Assembly (NCBI GenBank): GCA_964575715.1
Contig: CAZNSG010000133.1
Coordinates: 1 to 14,568 of the forward strand
Origin: PNAI01 sp964575715
GTDB taxonomy: Bacteria > Pseudomonadota > Alphaproteobacteria > Rhizobiales > Xanthobacteraceae
Direction: 5' to 3'
Length of the DNA stretch: 14,568 nucleotides
Positions 1-5,788 of the stretch are shown piece after piece (within the stretch, counting starts at the first letter, position 1; the number at the start of each line of letters is the position of its first letter). Made by a program: the position numbers and the translations under genes. The notes under the pieces are model-generated. The model was not told the origin of the DNA. It did not search any database and saw nothing but the letters and a program-made list of their open reading frames with translations.

Positions 1-414
1 TGATGACCCCCTCCCTGACCCTCCCCCTTTCAGGGGGAGGGAATAACAGTGTCGATGCGTCAGCTGCGGGCAACGCGCCGGCCGAACAGCGCGATCGCCG
101 CGATCGGCAGGATGAATCCGAGCGCCACCGCCGTGACCAGCAGCGGACCCAGTTCGGCGTATTCGCCGCGCTGCACGGTGAACACGTGATTGAGGTACTT
201 GGTCTGCAGCTGGCCCGCGACCGGGGCAAGATTCATCAGCGAAGCCATCAGCGCGAACCAGGTCGCGCGATGGCCGTCGGGTGCGAAATACGCAATCAAG
301 GTGAGCAGCGGGATCATGCTCAGCTGCGCGAACGGCGATGTCGCGGCGGCATCGATCACCGCGATGGTACGCGCGCCAAATCCGAACATCGCCTCGGTCC
401 ACGCATGCAGGCCG
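1..414. repeat. Left copy of a 414-bp duplicated block
   Basis: This block matches 1542-1955 in the same orientation with a constant offset of 1541 bases and no indels. By eye I count about 11 substitutions (roughly 97% identity). The match ends sharply after position 414 (GCCG, then TAGGGC here against AACAC in the other copy). It covers the last ~118 codons of the BT1-type transporter plus a hairpin repeat downstream of it. The left boundary is cut by the window edge, so the duplication may be longer. Confidence 0.95.
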
Positions 415-542
415 TAGGGCGGAATAGCCCTCGGGTCCGCGCCATAGCAGGCGCAGCCTGCGTACACTTGGCTGCGATGCGCGGCCCAAGGGTAAACTCC
501 GCGTATTGCGCCAAATGTTTCGTGATACGCTAGACGGCGCAA
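60..542 (-). pseudogene. Truncated C-terminal remnant of BT1-family transporter
   Basis: Only 60-414 is homologous to the intact transporter at 1601-3112, covering about the last 118 of 503 residues, from GLHAWTEAMF to the shared C-terminus FGRRVARS. Three residue differences are visible (Phe for Tyr in IAYYAPDG, Pro for Leu in MNLALVAG, Ala for Val in TAVVLGF). The reading frame stays open to 542 through about 43 unrelated residues encoded by the junction segment, so the open frame is a chance fusion without the first ten or so membrane segments. It cannot be a working transporter. The substitutions do not disrupt the frame, so the loss is recent or the block was copied already truncated. 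Confidence 0.85.
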
Positions 543-561
543 TACGCTACTGGGCTGCGTG
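415..561. repeat. Junction segment with 12-bp inverted repeat
   Basis: This ~147-bp segment joins the truncated transporter copy to the mazF stop. It contains a perfect 12-bp inverted repeat, GCGTATTGCGCC (501-512) and GGCGCAATACGC (536-547), separated by 23 bases; a second, shorter GCGTAT/ATACGC pairing (501-506 with 525-530) is an alternative fold. No credible gene is present. It resembles the dispersed palindromic intergenic sequences of Bradyrhizobium-type genomes, but that is recollection and needs a search. Confidence 0.5.
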
Positions 562-924
562 CTAAATATTAATCAGCGCGCGGATTTTCGCCTTCACATG
601 ATCGGCGATGCCGTTCGGCGCGTGGCAAATGAATTCTGCGCCACGCTGTTCCCACGATAAGCTTTTGACGTGATCCGCAAGCACGGCACCGGTGACATGG
701 TGACCGTTCGGGAGCGGAACTTCGAACGGATATCCCTTGGCCTGATTTGTGATCGGGCACAGAACGCATAGGCGCGTTGCTTCATTATAATTCTTGGGCG
801 AGAGAACTAAGGCCGGGCGCGGCCCGGCCTGCTCTCTGCCCGCTTGTGGGTCGAAGTTGATCTTGATGATGTCGCCGGCGTCGGGGCAATAGGCCTTATT
901 CGGCGAACTCGTTGCCGACCGCAT
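562..924 (-). CDS. mazF: MazF-family mRNA interferase toxin (type II TA)
   Basis: Predicted sequence-specific endoribonuclease toxin that cleaves mRNA and is neutralised by the MazE encoded just upstream. The protein is close to E. coli MazF along its length: GDIIKINFDP near residue 18, EQAGPRPALVLSP (31-43), the CPITNQAKGYPFEV strand (56-69), VLADHVKSLSW (81-91) and a KAKIRALI C-terminus. Arg36 and Thr59 sit where MazF family catalytic Arg and Thr residues are found. With the ATG at 924 the protein has 120 residues (E. coli MazF has 111) and overlaps the mazE end by 29 nt. An ATG at 945 has a better Shine-Dalgarno (GGAAGAG, 7 nt upstream) and would add seven residues; a TTG at 972 is also in frame. 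Family membership is firm; the start is uncertain. Confidence 0.93.
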   Translation of the reverse strand: MRSATSSPNKAYCPDAGDIIKINFDPQAGREQAGPRPALVLSPKNYNEATRLCVLCPITNQAKGYPFEVPLPNGHHVTGAVLADHVKSLSWEQRGAEFICHAPNGIADHVKAKIRALINI

Positions 925-1141
925 CAGCTGTGAGAGTCTCGCCATGCAGGTTCTCTTCCGTGATACCGGCAACGAGCTCCGCTAGATCATAGACAGAAAC
1001 GTCGATGGGGGTCACAACCAACTTACCATCCAATACAGCGATGTTAGCCGACTTGCCGTCGGTTGCTCCGAGGTCCTTCGCATAGGCGGCTGGAATTCGA
1101 AGCGCGATGCTGTTACCCCATTTCGCGAACTGGACGACCAT
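896..1141 (-). CDS. mazE: MazE-family antitoxin (AbrB/SpoVT fold)
   Basis: Antitoxin partner of the MazF at 562-924; expected to bind the toxin through its C-terminal half and the operon promoter through its N-terminal swapped-hairpin domain. The 81-residue product begins MVVQFAKWGNSIALRIP, the signature of MazE/AbrB-like N-termini (KWGNS-ALRIP), followed by the GKLVV strand and an acidic C-terminus (GITEENLHGETLTADAVGNEFAE is the last stretch in outline: GITEEN, then NEFAE). I chose the ATG at 1141 because GGAGG lies 6 nt upstream; a longer frame to 1162 lacks such a site. The antitoxin-first order and overlap with mazF are standard for the family and imply translational coupling. The operon sits between the two copies of the duplicated transporter 3' end. 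Confidence 0.92.
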   Translation of the reverse strand: MVVQFAKWGNSIALRIPAAYAKDLGATDGKSANIAVLDGKLVVTPIDVSVYDLAELVAGITEENLHGETLTADAVGNEFAE

Positions 1142-1207
1142 GGTTAGCCTCCATCTACTCAATCTACATAATCAAGTATCTACAATGAATATACACCGGT
1201 CCGGTGT
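1142..1207 (-). promoter_or_regulatory. Candidate mazEF promoter/operator
   Basis: The region just upstream of mazE is AT-rich and structured. It has three direct copies of ATCTAC (plus-strand sense) at 1153-1158, 1162-1167 and 1178-1183, and a 7-bp-arm palindrome ACACCGGTCCGGTGT at 1193-1207. MazE-MazF complexes autoregulate by binding repeats or palindromes near their promoter, so these are natural operator candidates. I could not pick a convincing -35/-10 pair. Confidence 0.4.
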
Positions 1208-1462
1208 CACCGCAAGGCTCAATTGACTGACCGCGCCTCTAACCAATGTTAACATCAATTAATAATTGAATTAACGGTCGGTTAAGCTGGATTTAATCGA
1301 GGGTATACGGTTCCGATATGCTCGCTATCGGCGCGGCTGATTTCTCTGCGGGGCTAACGCAAGGGAAAAATTCAATCCGAATTGCACGCAGGTCCTCCAG
1401 CGCGGGTGAATGCCGCGGTCGCTGCAAACAAGCGTGGCATTAAGCCGGCCACCACTTTACTT
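1208..1462. other. Gene-free AT-rich stretch with a CtrA-like box
   Basis: No coding potential is convincing here. The part 1245-1300 is AT-rich and holds several TTAA tetramers; one pair at 1271-1285 has the spacing TTAA-N7-TTAA of the alphaproteobacterial CtrA site. The rest shows no gene, RNA or clear promoter. It may simply be the leftover intergenic DNA upstream of mazEF. Confidence 0.35.
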
Positions 1463-1582
1463 ACCTCCCCCTGAAAGGGGGAGGTCGGTTTGCGTCAGCA
1501 AACCGGGTGGGGGTCGCAAGCAGCGCAGCAAATCGATTCAGTGATGACCCCCTCCCTGACCCTCCCCCTTTCAGGGGGAGGG
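1463..1582. repeat. Hairpin-ended REPIN-like repeat, copy 1
   Basis: A 120-bp element with a hairpin at each end: ACCTCCCCCT-GAA-AGGGGGAGGT (1463-1485) and CCCTCCCCCT-TTC-AGGGGGAGGG (1560-1582). A third stem-loop lies inside, CGGTTTGC-GTCA-GCAAACCG (1486-1505), followed by GGGTGGGGGTCGCAAGC and an AATCGATTC core. A second full copy in opposite orientation is at 13831-13970, and a partial copy at 1-41 is cut by the window edge. The right hairpin lies 18 nt past the transporter stop but has no T-run, so it is not an obvious terminator. Confidence 0.85.
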
Positions 1583-1955
1583 AATAACAGTGTCGATGCG
1601 TCAGCTGCGGGCAACGCGCCGGCCGAACAGCGCGATCGCCGCGATCGGCAGGATGAATCCAAGCACCACGGCCGTGACCAGCAGCGGACCCAGTTCGGCG
1701 TATTCGCCGCGCTGCACGGTGAACACGTGATTGAGGTACTTGGTCTGCAGCTGGCCCGCGACCAGGGCAAGATTCATCAGCGAAGCCATCAGCGCAAACC
1801 AGGTCGCGCGATGGCCGTCGGGTGCGTAGTACGCAATCAAGGTGAGCAGCGGGATCATGCTCAGCTGCGCGAACGGCGAGGTAGCGGCGGCATCGATGAC
1901 CGCGATCGTACGCGCGCCAAATCCGAACATCGCCTCGGTCCACGCATGCAGGCCG
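1542..1955. repeat. Right copy of the 414-bp duplicated block
   Basis: Partner of 1-414 (see there). This copy is embedded in the intact transporter gene, so it is the likely donor or ancestral copy. Confidence 0.95.
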
Positions 1956-3112
1956 AACACCAGCCCGATGCTGGGCAGCGACAGGATTGTGCCCACCACC
2001 GTGATCCAGAACAGCACGGCGGTCACGGAATATTGCGTGATTTGCTTGGCAAACACCCACATCGCCGCGATGGCGATGATGGCGGCGGTCTGCCGCAGCA
2101 CGCCATAGAACGACGCGTCGAATTTCAGCACATCGAGCGTCCACCAGAAATAGCCGTCGCCGACCGAGGGCGTGGCGCGAAACACGAAGATGATGATGCT
2201 GGCGAACAAAATGGCGCGCCGCGTCGCCGGATCGATATGGCGCGTGACCAGCACCAGCATGGTGCAGATCACCGCCATGGAAATGGCAAAGGTCAATTCC
2301 TGCGCGTACGGAATTTCGCCGTAAGCAAGCCCGATCACAATGGCGCCGAACGCGATCCCGCCGCCGAGCACCCGCCAGTCGAGCGGCCGCCGCTCGCTTA
2401 GGCTCGCGCGCTGCAAGAACACGCCGGTGATCGAAATGGCCGGCACGATCAGGCCGATCAGGAATACCGTCTCGCGTGCAATGAGATCGGCGAGCCATCC
2501 CGAGAGTCCCGCGACCGCCAGAATACCCGCCGAGAGCGATAGCCGCCCGAGCACCTGCACCATGCCGAGCTCGGCGCGCACTTCACCGTCGGGCCGCGGC
2601 TGTCCCGCCGCGTCGGCGCGCGCGACGACTTCGGTGGACATCGCGTCCGCCACCACGTCCTGGACGACGGTGCCGACCACGATCAGCATCGCGCCGAGAA
2701 TATAGAGCTGGTTCGGACGGGCGAAACTAATCCATCCGCCGGACGCGCCGGCGAGAATGAGAAGACCGCAGGCGGTGAACCCCGCGCCGATGAGGATGTA
2801 GGCTTTTCGCTGCGAGCCGAAAATGGGTACGCAATCGACCAGCTCGCCGAACACCATCTTCACCGTCCAGGGCAGGTTGAGCCAGACGGCGATGCCGGCA
2901 AGCTCCGCTGGAGAGAGCGTCAACCGCTCCTTGATCCACATATCGCGCGTCACATCGATCAGGCCGAGCGCGCCATAGGCGAAATAGACCATCAGCAGCG
3001 GCAGATAACCCGGGCGGAAGGCCTGGATCGGCCGCAGCAGGTTTGATTGCCACGCGGAGCGGGGGGGGCCTGCCTCGTCGTGCGCTGTCGCTGGCTGCGA
3101 ACTTTGATTCAT
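1601..3112 (-). CDS. BT1 / folate-biopterin transporter-family MFS protein
   Basis: A 503-residue inner-membrane transporter with a hydrophilic N-terminus (~30 residues) and about 12 hydrophobic segments. Three features point to the BT1 (folate-biopterin transporter) branch of the MFS superfamily: the PWTVKMVFGELVDCVPIFG stretch near residue 80 followed by a basic QRKAY; the DVVADAMSTEVV helix; and, in the second half, FVFRATPSVGDGYFWW followed by FDASFYGVLRQ. In known members these positions carry PW-xxK-xxxG-xxxD-xxP-xxG-xxRR, a D-xxxDA motif and an A-xPS motif. Substrate is not readable; folates or pterins are a family-based guess. It lies 27 nt downstream of a MetE-like gene on the same strand. 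No clear Shine-Dalgarno precedes the ATG at 3112, which would fit coupled translation. Its last 118 codons are duplicated at 60-414. Confidence 0.82.
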   Translation of the reverse strand: MNQSSQPATAHDEAGPPRSAWQSNLLRPIQAFRPGYLPLLMVYFAYGALGLIDVTRDMWIKERLTLSPAELAGIAVWLNLPWTVKMVFGELVDCVPIFGSQRKAYILIGAGFTACGLLILAGASGGWISFARPNQLYILGAMLIVVGTVVQDVVADAMSTEVVARADAAGQPRPDGEVRAELGMVQVLGRLSLSAGILAVAGLSGWLADLIARETVFLIGLIVPAISITGVFLQRASLSERRPLDWRVLGGGIAFGAIVIGLAYGEIPYAQELTFAISMAVICTMLVLVTRHIDPATRRAILFASIIIFVFRATPSVGDGYFWWTLDVLKFDASFYGVLRQTAAIIAIAAMWVFAKQITQYSVTAVLFWITVVGTILSLPSIGLVFGLHAWTEAMFGFGARTIAVIDAAATSPFAQLSMIPLLTLIAYYAPDGHRATWFALMASLMNLALVAGQLQTKYLNHVFTVQRGEYAELGPLLVTAVVLGFILPIAAIALFGRRVARS

Positions 3113-3139
3113 GTAAGCAGATGATAATCGCTCGCGCGA

Positions 3140-4285
3140 CTATTTCCAAAACGCGCGCGAGGCGAGCCGCGCGCCCTCCGCCATGGCCGCCAATTTGGCC
3201 CACACCACGTCGGGGTCGACCGCGGCCTGGCCGACCCAGGTGCCGTAGCCGCAATCGCTGCCCGCGATGACGTTCTCGCGCCCGACCAGCTTGGCATAGC
3301 GGCCGATGCGTTGCGCGATCAGTTCGGGATGTTCGATGAAATTCGATTTTGATTCAATCACGCCCGGGATGAGCACCTTGCCGGCGGGCAGTTTGACGCG
3401 TTCGAACAGCGTCCATTCGTGCGCGTGGCGCGGATTGGCGGCTTCGAACGAGATCGCCGCCGGGCGCGCCAGGAAAACGATGTCGATGATGTCGGCGAGC
3501 GGCACGTCGCAATGATGCGGTCCCTCGTAATTGCCCCAGCACAGATGCATGCGCAGCTGTTCGGGCGAAATATTGCGCAGCGCATGATTGAGCGCCTCGA
3601 TGTGCAGGCCGATGCGTTTGCGGAACTCTTCCAGGCTGAGATTGGCGTATTGGATATGCCGGCCCATGCCGAGATCGGGACAATCGATCTGCAGCACAAT
3701 GCCGGCCTTCGCCACCGTCTCGTATTCCTCCCGCATGGCCTCGCCGATGGCGTGCAGGTAGCTTTCCTGATCCTTGTAGTGGTCGTTGCGAAAGAACAGC
3801 GACACCACGCCCGGCGAGGCTGCGCTCATGAACGCGCCGCTTGTCTTCACGGCCGCGAGCGCGGTCTTGAGGTTCTCGACGTCCGCCCGCGCGGCCTCGG
3901 AGTCGCGCACGCCGATCGGCGCGTTGCAAGCGGGCGTCTTGCGGCGCGCGCGTCCGGGATCGCCGAACACGCGCTTGGCGAGATTGGGAAAATCCACCAG
4001 GTCCTGATAGACGAAGCTATTGCCGGTACCGCCGAAGCCGGTGAGCCGGTCCTTTACATAGGTGGCATAGCTCGGCTTCGACATTTCCCCGTCGTTGACG
4101 AGATCGACGCCGGCGGCGGCCTGCTTGCGCACCACTTCGGCAACCGCCGCCCGCACCTTCGCTGCGAGCGGCGCACGCTCCACCGGCACGCCCTCTTCCT
4201 TGGCGTACATGATTTGGATCAACTCCTCGGGCCGCGGCAAGCTCCCCGTATGCGTGGTCAAGAATCGTTCGCTGCTGCGATGCAT
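3140..4285 (-). CDS. MetE-like zinc methyltransferase (COG0620 family)
   Basis: A 381-residue protein of the cobalamin-independent methionine synthase C-terminal barrel type, which activates a thiol on zinc and moves a methyl or alkyl group. The N-terminal TTHTGSLPRP (10-19) is the family opening. All four zinc ligands known from MetE appear in order: His247 and Cys249 (MHLCWGN), Glu281 (ISFEAANP) and Cys345 (AGSDCGYGT). VDLVNDGEMSK (60-70) and LQIDCPDLGMGRH (198-210) are further barrel motifs. It is half the length of full MetE (about 750) and lacks the N-terminal barrel, so it belongs to the short core-type group that includes methionine synthases using other donors and coenzyme M transferases; the true substrate is open. 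The ATG at 4285 has AGGA and GGAAG upstream. It probably shares an operon with the BT1-type transporter. Confidence 0.88.
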   Translation of the reverse strand: MHRSSERFLTTHTGSLPRPEELIQIMYAKEEGVPVERAPLAAKVRAAVAEVVRKQAAAGVDLVNDGEMSKPSYATYVKDRLTGFGGTGNSFVYQDLVDFPNLAKRVFGDPGRARRKTPACNAPIGVRDSEAARADVENLKTALAAVKTSGAFMSAASPGVVSLFFRNDHYKDQESYLHAIGEAMREEYETVAKAGIVLQIDCPDLGMGRHIQYANLSLEEFRKRIGLHIEALNHALRNISPEQLRMHLCWGNYEGPHHCDVPLADIIDIVFLARPAAISFEAANPRHAHEWTLFERVKLPAGKVLIPGVIESKSNFIEHPELIAQRIGRYAKLVGRENVIAGSDCGYGTWVGQAAVDPDVVWAKLAAMAEGARLASRAFWK

Positions 4286-4317
4286 CGTCCTGTTTCTTCC
4301 ATTCGCTTTGTCGGTCT

Positions 4318-4470
4318 AATACCAATTCGCATAAATTCCGACACGTCATTCCGCGGCGCGGGCTTTTGCCCGCGAGCCCGGAATCCATAATCATAGTCGA
4401 TGGTCATGGATTCCGGCTCTCGCCACTAATGCGGCTCGGCCGGAATGACGAATTGAAAGAATTGGTCTAA
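4318..4470. repeat. Nested inverted-repeat (MITE-like) element
   Basis: Outer ends TAATACCAATTC (4318-4329) and GAATTGGTCTAA (4459-4470) pair at 10 of 12 positions. Inside them CGTCATTCCG (4344-4353) and CGGAATGACG (4441-4450) pair perfectly, and GCGGGC-TTTT-GCCCGC plus GGAATCCAT/ATGGATTCC add further stems. The CCCGGAATCCAT motif recurs at 14537-14548. No open frame of interest lies within. The layout suggests a small non-autonomous element or a long REP cluster. Confidence 0.7.
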
Positions 4471-4758
4471 TTGCCTGTTAACAAATGATTTTTCATATCC
4501 GCAGCGCAGCGTCAGACATGCGGGCTGAATCATGCCGGCCAATTTGTCCACCCACGTCGATCGGTCACGATCAGCGCACCGGACAATCGCGTTTTATTTA
4601 AATGTTGCACCGCGACCACACCCATCGTGGTTTAAGAGTAACCCACTGAAATACCGAGGTCTCGCTATCCACAATGTTTAAAAAGTGTTAGAAATTAACC
4701 ATGATCATCGAATCACTTACGAACATTTGGTGATCGGCTAAATGGGGAGCTTCAGACT
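4471..4758. other. Gene-free upstream region of the secreted miniprotein gene
   Basis: This stretch holds no credible coding frame. It becomes AT-rich toward 4600-4750 and presumably carries the promoter of the plus-strand gene at 4759, but no -35/-10 pair stands out enough to name. The ribosome binding site GGGGAG is at 4744-4749. Confidence 0.4.
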
Positions 4759-5022
4759 ATGATGAAATTTACCACGAAATTCCTGCTGGTCGGCGCTGTC
4801 GCTGCGGTGGCGATTGTGATGTCGATGGAGCCATCCGATGCGGCAAGGCGGAGAGCGGCGGCGGCACCGGCAACCTGCGGCGGTGTAGGCTTTTGCTCGA
4901 CCAACTGCGCCAACGGTTTTTGCACCGTGTATCTCTGCGGTGCTGACGGCAGCTGGTATCCGGCTATTTTGACGCCTATTTGCCCGCAAGCAAACTGCGT
5001 GAACGTCCGCAAGAAGTGCTGA
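4759..5022 (+). CDS. Small secreted eight-cysteine protein, function unknown
   Basis: An 87-residue product that I do not recognise by name. It starts MMKFTTKFLLVGAVAAVAIV, a typical Sec signal (positive N-terminus, hydrophobic core), with a likely cut near residue 28 (PSDA-ARR). The mature part of about 59 residues begins with a basic, alanine-rich stretch and has eight cysteines at 40, 46, 50, 55, 60, 75, 80 and 87, the last being the C-terminal residue. An even number and dense spacing suggest four disulfides formed in the periplasm or outside. GGGGAG is 9 nt upstream of the ATG; the second Met is a possible start. It stands alone, between a long non-coding upstream region and a hairpin array. 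Whether it is structural, an inhibitor, or an effector cannot be read from the sequence. Confidence 0.75.
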   Translation: MMKFTTKFLLVGAVAAVAIVMSMEPSDAARRRAAAAPATCGGVGFCSTNCANGFCTVYLCGADGSWYPAILTPICPQANCVNVRKKC

Positions 5023-5192
5023 CCGGACTGGTCTAAGCTCTTCCGATCACGTCTAAGCATTTGCCGTGCTTCCTGCCTGAGCGTAGGAAGCGCGGCTTTG
5101 CTTTTGCGCGCCGTTCGGCTTGCCGATGTTTTGATTGACTTGGCGGGCCTGCGTTTTTAGTTATACCAACGGCAGGATATACTGACTCATCT

Positions 5193-5452
5193 CCGTCACC
5201 CTGAGGTGCGAGCCAACGGGTCCGGCCTTTGGCCGGCCCGATGACAGGCTCCGCGAGCCACCGCAAGTCGGCCAAGGCCGACTTGCGCATTGTAATTCCG
5301 ATCTCGGGTAAACCCGAGATCGGTGGGCAACGGCATCGCAAGTCGGGTTTACCCGACTTGCGCACTTGAAATACCAATCTCGGGTAAACCCGAGATTGGT
5401 GGCCGTTCATCCTTCGAGGCTCGGCCTTCGGCCGAGCACCTCAGGATGACGG
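5193..5452. repeat. REP-like array of six hairpins inside a 17-bp inverted repeat
   Basis: Outer arms CCGTCACCCTGAGGTGC (5193-5209) and GCACCTCAGGATGACGG (5436-5452) pair with one mismatch. Inside are hairpins at 5222-5236, 5263-5286, 5298-5323, 5338-5361, 5374-5399 and 5419-5437. The four central ones have 11-12-bp perfect arms and only 2-nt AA or TT loops, and alternate in type: GCAAGTCGG, then ATCTCGGGT, then the same pair again, which makes two tandem units of ~75 bp (5263-5337 and 5338-5411). The right outer part belongs to the same TCATCCTGAGG/CGAAGGATGA family as 13346-13441. Confidence 0.88.
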
Positions 5453-5551
5453 CGATAGTTCGGAATTTGAGGCCGCTGGTATTATTCGCATTCATATTGG
5501 CTCGCCTGCGCGCCGAGAGCGAAAAGGACGATGACGGAAAGGAAATGACTG

Positions 5552-5677
5552 ATGAAAGTCCGTAATTCATTGAAATCGTTGCGCGGCCGGCACCGCGACA
5601 ATCGCATTGTGCGGCGCAAGGGCCGCGTCTACATCATCAATAAGACCCATCGCCGGTTCAAGGCGCGCCAAGGCTAG
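5552..5677 (+). CDS. rpmJ: 50S ribosomal protein L36
   Basis: A 41-residue, strongly basic protein beginning MKVRNSLKSLRGRHRDN and ending HRRFKARQG, the characteristic alphaproteobacterial L36. It is a component of the large ribosomal subunit. It is the longer, zinc-free type: the CxxC and CxxxxH ligands of the 37-38-residue form are absent, and the protein has no cysteine at all. AAGGAA lies about 8 nt upstream of the ATG. The gene stands alone, as it commonly does in this class, between the hairpin array and a TPR gene. Confidence 0.95.
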   Translation: MKVRNSLKSLRGRHRDNRIVRRKGRVYIINKTHRRFKARQG

Positions 5678-5788
5678 CCTTTCAAGGCTAGCGAGCCGCC
5701 TGTCGCCCCCCTAATTTCAGCCTAAATCACGTGATTATGTCGCCCAACCACCTTTCGCAGGGGCGGCCGGCAGGCTAAATTTGAATTC

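Noticed and set aside
1560..1582. Intrinsic terminator after the transporter gene
   Set aside because: The hairpin is strong but is not followed by a T-run in the direction of transcription, and the same hairpin occurs elsewhere as part of a repeat family.
1461..2498. 345-codon open frame on the minus strand
   Set aside because: It is a shifted frame of the BT1-type transporter and runs through the hairpin repeat at 1463-1582; the product is His/Arg-rich with no membrane segments.
3419..4390. 323-codon open frame on the plus strand
   Set aside because: Antisense to the MetE-like gene, whose four zinc ligands and family motifs are intact.
5263..5411. CRISPR-like array
   Set aside because: The units are perfect palindromes with 2-nt loops and two alternating types, without unique spacers of constant length and without cas genes.
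5323..5565. 80-codon open frame on the plus strand
   Set aside because: It lies over the hairpin array and into the rpmJ upstream region; the composition follows the palindromes and no family is recognisable.
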